A stretch of DNA of 64,000 bases from Rosa chinensis (GCF_002994745.2 NC_037094.1:11903001-11967000), one strand, 5' to 3'; counted from the stretch's first letter, positions 36,975 through 48,064 are shown. A program made the numbers and translations. The notes: a model not told the origin generated them from the sequence alone.

Positions 36975-37140
36975 GTACTATAGCAGCGACACTGTAGCAC
37001 CGGAAATTACTGTAGCAGACAGAAAAGTTGTCCAGAAAAGTCGTGTGAAAGTACTGTAGCAGAGAGAAAGGTCGCCGGAAGTCGGTCGGAAAAGCACTGT
37101 AGCAGCCGGTGGTACTGTAGCACGTTACTGTAGCTGCGGA
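36975..37140. repeat. Seven-copy ACTGTAGCA repeat in copia-1 leader
   Basis: ACTRTAGC occurs seven times at spacings of about 15-40 bp, interspersed with GTCGCCGGA/GTCGGTCGGA, between the LTR and gag. It lies in the transcribed leader of the element; on the RNA strand it reads TGCTACAGT. No known function that I can assign. Confidence 0.85.
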
Positions 37141-37202
37141 GGTTTCTGGGATTTGAAGGCTACGATTATAGGGTTTCAGGGTTAGGGCTTGTGCTGATAA
37201 CG

Positions 37203-37420
37203 TGTTGTAGAGAAACTGAATTTGAAAGGAATTTTCTGTGTATTCTCATTGATAATAGGGGCCTCTTTATATAGAGGATTACAATGCATAGAATCTCAAT
37301 CATACAAGGAAAGTAATTCTACATTGATTAGGATTCTAGATCCTTCTAATTAAATCCTATTACCACTAGGTCAAGTAACCTAGAGTTTGGGCTAAACACA
37401 AATTAGGTTTTCCTTCAACA
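37203..37420 (-). repeat. 5' LTR of copia element 1
   Basis: 218 bp; on the minus strand it holds a TATA box CTATATAAAG (about 37274-37265). Followed outside by TSD AAATA. A PBS-like CGTTATCAGCAC lies just inside at 37202-37191. Confidence 0.95.
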
Positions 37421-37530
37421 AAATAATAATAATAAGTATCAAATCTTTTACAATAAATACTAATTATTTAATAACTTAAATTCTTGTTTTAGTATAATGG
37501 TAATTATAATGATCGGCCATCACCCTAGAG

Positions 37531-37533
<3 letters not shown>

Positions 37534-37567
<34 letters not shown>
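37534..37567. repeat. (AT)n microsatellite
   Basis: Uninterrupted AT dinucleotide run between the two copia elements. Confidence 0.9.
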
Positions 37568-37570
<3 letters not shown>

Positions 37571-37822
37571 TCTCCTAATTTGCAATTGTGAAGCCAAAAC
37601 GAAATACAAGTCTTCATTCTATGTACATAGCAACATCACAATCTTCCATCTATGCAACAATATCACCCCAAGAACACTTTTTTTTTTTAAAAGATATCTT
37701 CTTCTCTAACCTGTTTGAATAAGATGAACTCTAATCTGTTGCTTTTACTTATCAAGAAGAATGAAGTGATAAGTACAAATAATTAAAGAAATTTTAAATC
37801 CACGCGCATGCCAATCTTATCT

Positions 37823-38115
37823 GCACAGATATCAGTCAATATTTTCTTATTTACACAGATATCAGTTAAAGTTTTCACACGATATCAATGAATATGTTTT
37901 TTTTCTTTCTTCTTTTGTTATTCTTTCATGCGGATATCAGTGAATATTATCTTATTTACACAGATATCAGTCAATATTTTCACACTGATATCACATACAT
38001 CTGTACATACAATTATACTAAATATACTTGTGATCCCAATCCAACATATTAGATACAGATATATATATCTGTGTCAATTAATCTTTCACACAGATATCTG
38101 ACTAAACTAATCATT
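37823..38115. repeat. Cluster of CACAGATATCAGT repeats
   Basis: The motif CACAGATATCAG(T) and close variants (GCGGATATCAGT, CACTGATATCAC, ACAGATATATATATCTGT) occur about eight times, partly in larger units with a TYAATATTTTCTTATTTAC spacer. Both orientations are present. It may be the subterminal region of an element interrupted by copia-2, which inserted at 38130. Confidence 0.75.
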
Positions 38116-38129
38116 CATACTAACATCTG

Positions 38130-38759
38130 TGTAAAGCAACATGATGCAGCAACAACTTTATATGCACATCAAGATCAATTCATAAGCACACAAATACATA
38201 ATCTGCAGAAGTATAAATATGAGTTCAAGAGCATCCCTAATAGAATTAGAAGTTCACCTGCATCCACACTCTTGATCCCATCCAGAATGGTTTGGCCAAA
38301 GGAGTACATGTTTGACAATGGATCAGCAACACAGCAACAGATGAAGGAATGGTTCTCAATAGCAAAAGGTAAAGGAAGCCTTTTGCAGCAAATCACCAAA
38401 GAAATAGTCTTCTTCTACCACTGTTTAACCTCACTAATGGAAATGAACTGAATGTTATGGCATAGTAGAGGCAGGGACTATCTCCTGCTATATATAGGCA
38501 AACCTCAAGATGAACTCAAACGATCAAAGAGTCCAGATAAAGCCTAAAGCTTATCACTTAGGAGACTAAAGTTTATCACATTAGCCTAATGTTAATCAGG
38601 TAAGGTTAACTTGAATTTCCAACTCCTAAAGAGAGACATACAATCTCAATAGATTACTAGATAGAGATAACTCATGTATTTCTTGTTATTTATCTTAAAC
38701 TAAATCAATTGTTATTTACTTAATGATATAGATAATGTAAAGTCTACTTAATTCTAACA
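38130..38759 (-). repeat. 3' LTR of copia element 2
   Basis: 630 bp; shares all but about 16 bases and three short indels (9 bp in total) with 43155-43793. Confidence 0.95.
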
Positions 38760-39342
38760 TTCTCCCACTTGGACTCAATTGAACCATAGATTAAAACAAA
38801 CAAAACCAAAGTGTGCACTGGAATACAAGGATCGATACTCAGAATTCATTCAGTTTGGTCAAAATGCAGAAACTGATGCAGAACCAAGAATCAATTATGA
38901 TTATCATAACCATACTGATTAAAGACTACTAACATCAATTGCTGCAATTCACATAAACTCAAAATGTGATAATAATGAGAACAAGAGAATTGTATATCTA
39001 CCTACAAGGTCATCTTGTTCTCAGTCCAGCTGCATTGATCTTGTAAGCTCAAGATCACAGCAACTAACTCTTTACACCAGTGGACTTGGTAGTCTGATTC
39101 TTAACCTGTAAACTTATGCATAACACAATAGTCCACTTGACAAAACACACAATTTAAAATCCAACAGATTATTCCAGAAAACTAAAATGGTACCATCAAA
39201 AGAAATTCATAACTGGAATACCTCATTTTATTAATGACTTGTAAGATAAAGATTACAAGTGGACTGAAAATTGAAAAATAGCTGAATCATGGAACTGATT
39301 ACACAAAAATAAATTCAAAATAAAAATTGACTCCCACTGAGC

Positions 39343-42300
39343 TCAAGTTCTCAAGTCAGATAAAATTTCCATGTTTGTAGCATGTCTCTGAAATGTTGCA
39401 ACTGTCAATGCTTTTGTAAAGGGGTCTGCAAACTGAGAATCTGTATCAATGTTCAAAATGCTCACTTCTCCAGGCTTCACTCTCTCTCTCACACTATAGT
39501 ACTTAAGATCAATATGTTTGGAATTGTTTGACCTTTTAGTATTCTTGCTAAAGAAAACTGCAGCCTCATTATCACAAAAAATTGTAAGTGCATCTGAAAC
39601 AATGAAGCTCAAGACTTTGGTATGCAACATAAATTTTTAAATCCGGATACCTTCACAAACACCTTCATAAATTGCTATAAATTCTGCCTGCATAGTGGAA
39701 GTGGATATCAATGATTGTTTCATGGTTTTCCATGCCATAGCCCCACAAGCAAGCATAAACACATAACCACTAGTTGATTTCTTTGTGTCAAGATATATAA
39801 TTACTTGCAGAGTCTGAATCTGTAAAACTAGTTAACTCTAAATGTTTTAATTTTCTGTAGACCAACATGTGATTTTTAGTTCTTTGAAGATATCTAAGTA
39901 CCTTCTTACCAGCAATCCAGTGTTCATGGCTAGGTGTTGTGAAATTTTAATTAAAACTCGCAAGCGCACGAATCATCGTTAGTATAGTGTGCAAGTACGA
40001 GGTCGTTCCAACTGAGGATTGATAATCACTTTAAATCCTAACCTAATTAATCCAAACACAAAAACACAAACACACGATGAACAATTAAGATAAACAAAGT
40101 ATTGTTTTTAGATTCTTCGAATAAAGAAATAATATGAAACAAACAAACAAACAAAATAAAGTTTATAAGTTGAAAAGCAAATATGATAAAACATAGAGTT
40201 TTGGAATCAACCACTAACAATCCTATTTATGTTTCGATGCAATTAACAGATTCTTTTATTTCTTTTAATGACAATTCCCGTATCTAAGTCCAGGTACGGC
40301 ACTTAGACCATAGTTTTCCTTAAGTGTATGATTCTCTCCAGGTACGGCAGAGGTCGTATATCCTAACATGCAGTTTATCCAGGTACGGCATAAATTTAAC
40401 ACATAGGACTCATTACGTACTAGAAAACAAGAGAATCATGCAAACCATTACTTCAGGTACGACAATAATGTAATTCACAACTCTTAATCACAAGAAGCTA
40501 ATTTGAATTATATTGCAGGTACGCCTCAAATTCATCTTCTAATTACTAGATGCAAAACCCTAAGGTGATCAATCAAAGAACTTAAACATGAAGCATCAAT
40601 TCAAATAGTGATTAAGCATTCATCATAAAGAAACTATAAATCCATCAATAAATCATCAAAGTACATAAACAATCATGCTAAGGCATCATCTTAACCCTAG
40701 AAAAAGGTTTAACAAAAGATAACCAAGTAAAACATAGGAAAAACATAAAAAGAATGGAAGGGAAAAGAAAGGGAAAGATGGATGAGTCGTCTCCGCTCCT
40801 TAGGCATCTACATTGTGCTCCGAGACTCTCTCCTCATGTAAATTCGTGCTCCCTTATATAGGGAAGATTTCTGCTCATCTTTGGCTTCAAGTTTCCTTGT
40901 AAGACTTGGATTTGGATTCCTTTCTTCATTTGGAATGGGAAAACCTTGAAATATCTCTTGTAGAAGTAGGAATACATGTATTCTTGAATCCTCATCTGAA
41001 TTAACTTCCTTGAAACATTAGGATTGACGATATTGTGCTGCAAAACTTGAGTTCTCCACGAATGGTTGTAAATTCCCGAGCAGATTTCCTGTCCGACCTA
41101 TCTTCACTCAAATAATCATAACTTTCTCCAGAAGTATCGAAATTGAGATCCGTAAAATTCTGCAGAAAATAGACATCCGTATCTTTCCATGCATATAAGG
41201 TTCATTGTCTGATTCGATCTAAGTAACTCCCAGTAATTCGGCGAAGTTGGGTGTTCTGCACAGGCAGATTCTGGAACTTGAAATTGCATATTGTCTTTCA
41301 ATCCTACTTAGCTCATTTTGGCTTCTTTTCTTCTCTTTATGAGGCAAACCTACAAAAACACTAAAAGATGTAAATGAATCATAAATAAGGAGAACTAAAC
41401 ATAAAAACCAAGATTAAGAGGCATAGAAATATAGGATAATATGAGCACATCACTAGGATTAGACTGAAACCTGGATAAAATACCTACTGCAAATGATAAA
41501 TCAGGTCTAGTGCAGACTTGTGCATACATGAGACTGCCTACTAGCCTAGCATAAGGCTTGCTCTCCATTTCAGAATCACTCTTCCCCCCTATTTTTGAAC
41601 ATTTGGTAAGTTTATCTCCTTTGGACATGGGAACTTCACCAGAAGCACAAGTTTCCATTCCAAATCTTTTCAACACTTTGGAAATGTAATTGTGTTGAGA
41701 CAAGCCTAGCACACCTTGTGTTTTGTCCCTTTGAATCTCAATTCCTAAAACATAGGATGCTTCGCCCAAGTCTATCAAAATTATTTGATAAGAAGGCTTT
41801 TGTGTCTTTGAGTAACTTCATGTTAGTGCAAGCCAATAAGATGTCATCTACATACAGTATGAGGAAAATAAAATTATTTCGAACTGTCTTAATGTATACA
41901 CACTCATCTACAATATTTTCAGTGAAACCAAATTTAGAGATTACTGAATCAAACTTCTTATACCATTGCCTAGAAGCTTGTTTAAGTCCATAAATTGATT
42001 TCTTGAGTTTTTGCACACTAGATTTTCTTTTCCAGATTTTACAAAACCTTCAGGTTGTTTCATGTAGATGACTTCATCTAATTCCCCATTCAAAAAGGCT
42101 GTTTTCACATCCATCTGATGTAATTCCATGTTATAATGTGCTACAAGAGCCATTATAATCCTAAATGAGTCTTTAGTGGAAACTGGGGAAAAGGTTTCTG
42201 TATAGTCAATACCCTCTTTTTGTGTAAAACCCTTAGCTACTAACCTGGCTTTATGTCTTTCTATATTACCCTTTATATCCCTTTTGGTCTTAAACACCCA

Positions 42301-42595
42301 TTTACACCCTATAGGTTTGTGGTTTGGATCAGGTTTGACAAGTTCCCAAACTAAGTTTTGACTCATGGATTCTAATTCAGCTTTCATGCCCTTTTTCCAT
42401 TCTTTAAACTCATTGCTTTCAACAGCTTGTTTAAAGCTTAACGGATCATTGTCTTCTACAAGATTTTCATCAAGTTCTTGCATGTACACAATGTACTCAC
42501 TGTCTTGCCCTCCAAAGGTAGGTTTCCTAACTCTTTGGGATCTTCTAGGTGGAGGAATTTCTGCATTTTCAACATTATTTTGCACTGCAGGTTGA
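39343..42595 (-). pseudogene. Degraded copia pol: reverse transcriptase and RNase H (element 2)
   Basis: Minus-strand RT from about 42585: linker RRSQRVRKPTF, then EWKKGMKAELESM, WVFKTKRDIKGNIERHKARL and KTAFLNGELDEVIYMKQPEG. After a frameshift near 42030 come KKSIYGLKQASRQWYKKF and the catalytic LYVDDILL (Y-V-D-D intact). After a further shift near 41770 come IDLGEASYVLGIEIQRDKT and YARLVGSLMYAQVCTRPDL. The frame is interrupted by the solo LTR at 39935-41452 and resumes with HWIAGKKVLRYLQRTKNHML (about 39.92 kb). RNase H ends at 39343 with DNEAAVFFSKNTKRSNNSKH. RT/RNase H convert element RNA to DNA; this copy is inactive. Confidence 0.92.
39935..41452. mobile_element. Solo LTR (1518 bp) nested in copia element 2
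   Basis: It begins TGTTGTGAAATTTTAATT and ends GAGCACATCA; CTAGG lies on both sides (39930-39934, 41453-41457) as a 5 bp TSD, and removal reconnects the copia reading frame. No PBS, PPT or interior is present, so it is what remains after LTR-LTR recombination. Its first ~90 bp (GCGCACGAAT..ATCGTTAGTATAGTG...GTCGTTCC...GAGGATTG) resemble the start of the LARD LTR at 22208. It contains five CAGGTACGGCA-like repeats (40291-40525). Confidence 0.92.
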
Positions 42596-43154
42596 ATTTG
42601 AGGTTCTTAGTTGGCTGGTTCAGCTAAATGGTGTGGCGAAGCTACTAGACTTATGACGTTTTGGTTCGAAACTATATTTTCTGTGGCAGTTGCAGTTAAG
42701 TCATGATCTTGTATCAAAGGCAGTATCATACCTACATTCACATTTTCTGTAATTTCCTCAAAATCTGAAGAAAGATCTTCAAAATTTGTGTTACATAAAT
42801 TTTCATCTAGAAATTTTGCTTGATTTGTTTCAAAAATCTAGGTGAATGGTGCGATGCATAAACTTTATAGCCTTTTAATTTCTAACAATAACCAACAAAA
42901 TTACAACTCACTATTTTTTATTCTAGTTTTTTCACTTGTGCATTTGGAATTTTTGCCTGAGGTGCACATCATGCTCCTCACCATGTTAAGGAGGGTTCTA
43001 TTTTTCCTTTCTGCAACCCCACTCTGTTGGGGACTGTATGGAGTTGTATACTGGGCCTTAATGCCTTATTCTTGCAAGAACAAAGAAAATGGTCCCTTTT
43101 GTTGACCTCCCTTTTGTTGAACAAAGCAAATTGTCCCTTGCTATGATACTAATT

Positions 43155-43793
43155 TGTAAAGCAACATGATGCAGCAACAACTTTATAGGCACGTCAAGAT
43201 CAATTCATAAGCACACAAAAACATAATCTGCAGAAGTATAAATATGAGTTCAAGAGCATCCCTAATAGAATTAGAAGTTCACCTACATCCACACTCTTGA
43301 TCCCATCCAGAATGGTTTGGCCAAAGGAGTACATGTTTGACATTGGATTAGCAACACAGCAACAGATGAAGGAATGGTTCTCAATAGCAAAAGGTAAAGG
43401 AAGCCTTCTGCAGCAAATCACCAAAGAAATAGTCTTCTGCCTTCTACCACTGTTTAACCTCACGAATGGAAATGAACTGAATGTTATGGCGTAGTAGAGG
43501 CAGGGACTATCTCCTGCTATATATAGGCAAACCTCAAGATGAACTCAAACCATCAAAGAATCCAGATAAAGCCTAAAGCTTATCATTTAGGAGACTAAAG
43601 TTTATCACATTAGCCTAATGTTAATCAGGTAAGGTTAACTTGAATTTCCAACTCCTAAAAAGAGACATACAATCTCAATAGGTAACTAGATAGAGATAAC
43701 TCATGTATTTCTTGTTATTTATCTTAAACTAATTAAATCAATTGTTATTTACTTAATGAATATAGATAATGTAAAGTCCACTTAATTCTAACA
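43155..43793 (-). repeat. 5' LTR of copia element 2
   Basis: 639 bp; pairs with 38130-38759. TSD ATCTG follows. Confidence 0.95.
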
Positions 43794-43839
43794 ATCTGTA
43801 GCTAACATAAATCAGTATGATTAAAATCAGTGTGCATTG

Positions 43840-44510
43840 ATTGTTTTGCTAGCAGTGAGAAGTGATATTTTACTGGGTTTGGGTTTATCCCCACCAGCCG
43901 TGTCTATAAAGTCCTCGTTATGTTTCCTTATCTCAACGTACTATTCCAGAGAAGCAAACCAAAAGGTTTCAATAGTTGGCTCCGAGATTTGGCAAAGCAT
44001 TGGAAATTATGAGGTGCCTGCTTGCATGTAGAGAACATATGATTTATCTGAATGGATAATTCATAAAGGCCAAAGTTGTTCTCTTCTGATACATGCCTTT
44101 GATGTTGAAGGCGAGCAGTTCCAACAGCTAACACCTTTTGCTTTGTCTAGTCTTTGAACTGGTCTGACCTCGGAGTTGTGAGAGATTGCCTAGCCTCTAG
44201 CTTTTATTTCTTAGGAGTGGGATGATTCATTTCTGGGTGATGAAAGATTATGGTGTAAAAAGAGTCTTGGGCCACAGAGTCTACAGTCAGTTACGCATGT
44301 AGTTTAAATATGACTCGTCACTCGAATAGTGAAATTTACAGAGGAAGGCGAGCATTGTTGTTAAGTGAAGAAATAGTATTCTTTGATTACACTGGGGAAT
44401 GGGGCCTTGAGAGGGTTAATATTAAATGGTTCCCATCAGCGTTGTATGAGTGTATATGTCCTTGCTCCTAGCTTCGTTTCTTATAATGATAAGATCAGGT
44501 TTAGAACTTG
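43840..44510 (+). pseudogene. F-box-associated gene fragment, paralogue of the 19.2 kb gene
   Basis: Plus-strand sequence parallels the F-box-associated region at 19.2-19.9 kb: GFGFIPTSRVYKVLVMFP against GFCPFRRVYKVLCTFP, then GATTTATCTGAATGGAT, a GCCTTTGATGTTGA block, TTTCTGGGTGATGAA, and GAAATTTACAGAGGAAGG further on. Many stops and frameshifts; no F-box. It starts directly after the copia-2 TSD, so the copia element lies at or within its 5' edge. Confidence 0.8.
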
Positions 44511-45112
44511 AAGGTACTAAATCACTTAGCTTGCTTAATTATTCCGATCCAACTATCTAACAGTTTAGGACAAGCTAGATTCTATCTTGAACTACTTAGT
44601 TTTCTTGTCCACATATAACATGAGCAATTGGACATCAGGTTGCATCTAGATCAACATGTTACTCACAATGAGAGATCTTAAGCTCAATTGGGAGTCATAA
44701 GATAAATACATTGCCAAAACCTTGTAATTAACTATTCAAAATGTTGGAATGTAAAGGTCATGGATTCAATTCTCACTGACATATGAAAGAGTGAGGTAGA
44801 TTAAGAGTTTTTTATTTAAAAAAAAAATTATGCAAAATTAGACGAAGAGTGCTCTTATTCATACCTCCAAAAAATTTATTTGAACCTCCAAATTTTACTT
44901 AATGATAGTTGACTTTATCAACTCTATTAAAATTACCAATAAAAACACAAACCATAAGAACAAAAAAAAAAAATTCTCTTCCTGATCATCAAACTCATTC
45001 AATTAAGCTCTTTAGTTTTTATCTTCAAACCAGCTTCACCTCAAATCAATCCCTCATGCCAAATGGTACCCCAATTATGTTCAACAATTGATTTGAATCA
45101 AAGTTTCTTTTC
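44511..45112. other. Intergenic with one copy of a ~150 bp repeat unit
   Basis: No gene. A unit at about 44606-44730 (CACATATAACATGA..AATTG ... GTTGCATCTAGATCAAC ... ACAATGAGAGATCTTAAGCT) recurs at 48185-48310, 48415-48560 and in part 48605-48680. Confidence 0.65.
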
Positions 45113-45420
45113 GGATTAAATATTGTTTAGTCATTAAGTTTTTGACTAAAAAACACTTTAGTTTTTGACTAAAAAACACTTTAGTTTTTTACTAAAAAAC
45201 ACTTTAGTTTCTGACCTTCTAATTTCACATGTTTAGTCCTTGTACTTCAAAATTTTGAACCAAAAGTTCCTTTCCGCACAAAAACTCCGTTAAGTCGCTG
45301 ATGTGACACTCTTTTTTAGGTGAAATGTCTATTGTACCCTCACTTTTTTAATTAATTAATTATTTTTCTTTCTTTCTGTTTGTTTCTTCATCTATTCGAT
45401 TCCTCCTTCCTCATATCCCT

Positions 45421-45434
45421 CCCCCCCTCCCCCC

Positions 45435-45487
<53 letters not shown>
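45421..45487. repeat. Compound microsatellite (C)n(CT)n
   Basis: C-rich run followed by about 20 CT repeats inside the MULE-like element. Confidence 0.95.
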
Positions 45488-45491
<4 letters not shown>

Positions 45492-46712
45492 TGGTTCTCA
45501 GAAAAGGGAAAAGCAGATTCTCTTCTCCATCTTCCAACCCAACACAGCTAAGACATCTCAATCCCCAATCTCCAAATTTCCCTCAAAATTAACCTAAAGC
45601 GGCAAAAGCCCAATTCATTTCAGGGATGAGGCTGAATTGGGGTGAGTCGATTTGGTGGAGTTAGGTGATTCAAAGCCTCAAACAATCAAACTCATCTCGA
45701 TCTCGATTCAAAACCCAGAAACTCACCTCAAATACACAAACTTTATTAGTGCCTGCCTTCATCCTCCGCACTCTCTCACATTCTCACTCTCGACCTCCAA
45801 CTTGATAGCTTGCATCAGCGTGTTCTTGTCCAACGACAATCCCTTCTTGCACAAATCAGTAAATTGAGCTATCTTTCTCTCTCTTTCTCTCATTTTTTTT
45901 TTCTCTGCGGGTTGTTTTTTATGCTTTGGAGTTGGTTTTTTTGGGTAATGATGCTCTATGTTTCTGGAGGAGAGAAAGAGAAGAAGAGATAAGCCATGCC
46001 AAGAGTTGCTCTGGAACAGAGACGAAGAAAGGCTGAAATGGGTTGCCGGAGTTGAATTTAATTCGATCTTTCGTGGCTTTGATGATAGATAATTGCTGTG
46101 AAGGCATGGAGGGTGGGTCGGTGACAATTGCGGCGACAGAGGGACATGATTTGATCTTGTTTTTTGGGAGCTGGGTTTTGGGCGGCGGAGCAGTGGCATT
46201 GGTGATGGCGGTGGGGATTGGGGCATGGACTTGGAGGCAGCAGTGAGGAAGGTGAGTAGTAAATTTCTGGGTTTGGTTCAAGAGCATGAAAATGCTCAGA
46301 TTGAAGATGGCAGGTGTTGCCGTTTCAGACAGCATGGTCTCCTATTCCTCCAACCCAAGCCCACCGCATCTTCCACCCCATGTGATGAACGCCATATGGG
46401 TAGGAGATTGGGGAGGAGATGCCGGATTGAGTTTGAAGTTGCGGAACTTGACGGCGGAGATTTCGTGGAGCTGGAAGAAGGAAGAAGAAGAGATAAAAAG
46501 GAAAAAGAAAAAGAAGAATTAATAGAAAAAAGAGAAGAAAAAAAAATGTATATATATATAAAGAGATAAGGGCATAATAGATATTTTGATGTCAAAAAAT
46601 TGCCACGTCAGCTATTTAACGGAGGTTTCAAATGGAGAGTAACGGAAAGAACTTATTGGTCTGAAATTTTGATGTACAAGGACTAAACGTGTGAAATTAA
46701 AAGGCCAGAGAC

Positions 46713-47337
46713 TAGGGCTGCCACTTGGTTTGGTAATTACTAAACTGACCGAATACCAACCGATACTTTAGGTTTGGTAAACCGACTTTTTAGTAACCAA
46801 GACCGATAAAACCGAAATCGAAAATTACTGAAAAAGTTGGTTTGGTTTTGGTAAATACCGAATCTACCGATTATCTAAATATTAGCTTTATATATTATGG
46901 TTTTCAATACACATACATCTATATTAAGAAATAAACATAAAAGTTTTCATAATAGTATGAACATTACTCAATATACTACATAATTAATAGTACATGTATT
47001 TTGAGTAACCTAGTCCAAAATTGTTAAATAACCTAGTTTTATTGAAAATAGATAAAATTTGATGTCATATATACAAAAGAAAGCTATGATTAGTAGATGA
47101 ATACAAAGTTTACGGTTATAAAATTGAAAAACCTAATTTTGTTCATTCTAATTTATATTACAAATAATTAGTTGTTCTAAAATTGGTAATATCGAAAACC
47201 GAAATACCGAATTTAATAGATGATTAAAAATTGAAAATTTTGGTTGGTAATTGGTAGCTCAATTTTGAAACCGAAAGCTTTGGTTTTGAAGTTGGTAATA
47301 CCTATAACCGATTCGAACCGACCGAGTGACAGCCATA
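46713..47337. mobile_element. hAT MITE (625 bp) nested in the MULE-like element
   Basis: Termini TAGGGCTGCCACTTGG (left) and TATGGCTGTCACTCGG (right, reverse complemented) form TIRs. CCAGAGAC flanks both sides (46705-46712 and 47338-47345), a perfect 8 bp hAT TSD. The interior contains many GGTTTGGT/ACCGA motifs in both orientations and no ORF. Confidence 0.93.
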
Positions 47338-47691
47338 CCAGAGACTGAAGTGTTTTTTGGTCAAAAGCTCAATGACTAAACAATATTTAATCCTTTCTTT
47401 TATAATTTTTAGAAGTATAACCACTCATAATTTCTTTTTCCTTCTCTTCAAAAAAAAAATATTGATTATCATTCTTGATTGTTTACTTCATGTTTTAGTT
47501 TAGTTCTTTCAGAATCTTTCGTTTGCCTTGCCCTTTCAGTGATGTTCTAACCCAATTCTTTGGCTAAGGAAAAATTGGTTGGGAGAGAATTCTAATTTTG
47601 GTTTAAGGCTTTAAGATAAGGGTATTTTAGGGAGATTAGAGAGGTGTAGTTAGCATTTTGTGTATTTGAAAACGTAATTTGGAGGTCTAAA

Positions 47692-48064
47692 GAGCACATT
47701 TAGCAGACTCTCTATCGTGGCTCCTTAGCCATTTTAGAATGCATGTTTAGCTTTTTATCTATTTTAGCAGCTGCCCCAGACTCCTAAGTGGCTCTCTATT
47801 ATAACTTTTAGCTATTTCGCTCCTAAATAAAGAGAGCGGGATGAGACTCTCTATAATTTAAAACATTAATTTTAAGTTATTTTATATAATTTATAAATAC
47901 ATTTAAACTATTTAATATTCATTTAAAAAATAATATAAATTCAAAACTAGCTAAAATAGAGAGCATTAATGTAGATGTAATTCTAAAGTGACTAGCTAAA
48001 ATGACTTTTTAGCTACTTTAGCTAAAATTTGACTAAAAAATTGCCAGCGTTGCTAAAGATGCTC
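47692..48064. mobile_element. MITE-like element (~373 bp)
   Basis: Termini GAGCACATTTAGCA and GAGCATCTTTAGCA (right, reverse complemented) form TIRs; TAAA lies on both sides (47688-47691, 48065-48068), compatible with a TAA target duplication of a PIF/Harbinger-type MITE. The AT-rich interior has repeated CTCTCTAT and TTTAGCTA motifs. Superfamily uncertain. Confidence 0.65.

Larger units (their letters stand above)
31457..37420 (-). mobile_element. Ty1/copia LTR retrotransposon 1 (minus), defective
   Basis: Two 218 bp LTRs (31457-31674, 37203-37420; TGTTG...CAACA) differ at one base by eye, and AAATA flanks both outer edges (31452-31456, 37421-37425). On the minus strand from 37.2 kb down: leader with CTGTAGCA repeats, gag with a CCHC knuckle, GAG-pre-integrase, integrase remnants, reverse transcriptase/RNase H remnants: the Ty1/copia order. 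A TATA motif (CTATATAAAG on minus) sits in the LTR. gag is broken by a one-base insertion and pol by many stops and indels, so the copy is non-autonomous. Confidence 0.95.
38130..43793 (-). mobile_element. Ty1/copia LTR retrotransposon 2 (minus), deletion derivative
   Basis: LTRs 38130-38759 (630 bp) and 43155-43793 (639 bp), TGTAAAGC...TTCTAACA, about 16 substitutions by eye, are flanked by the perfect TSD ATCTG (38125-38129, 43794-43798). On the minus strand the PBS-like AGTATCATAGC follows the 5' LTR, and a PPT (AAGTGGGAGAA) abuts the 3' LTR. Only the integrase tail, RT and RNase H remain; gag, protease and most of integrase are missing. A 1518 bp solo LTR is nested in the RT/RNase H region. 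Confidence 0.95.
45113..47393. mobile_element. MULE-like (Mutator-type) element with long TIRs
   Basis: The ends start GGATTAAATATTGTTTAGTC on both strands (45113 on +; 47393 on -). The inverted similarity continues over ~200 bp (TTTAGTCCTTGTAC.TCAAAATTT, ...CTCCGTTAA), interrupted on the right by a nested hAT element. The 9 bp TTTCTTTTC (45104-45112) and TTTCTTTTA (47394-47402) differ at one base: a Mutator-length TSD. The interior has a C-run plus (CT)n tract (45421-45487) and open but low-complexity frames; no transposase. Confidence 0.82.

Noticed and set aside
45759..46335. Overlapping open frames of 138-155 codons on the minus strand
   Set aside because: They lie in the MULE-like element interior, overlap each other in different frames, are Pro/Ser-rich, and show no family features; not called as genes.
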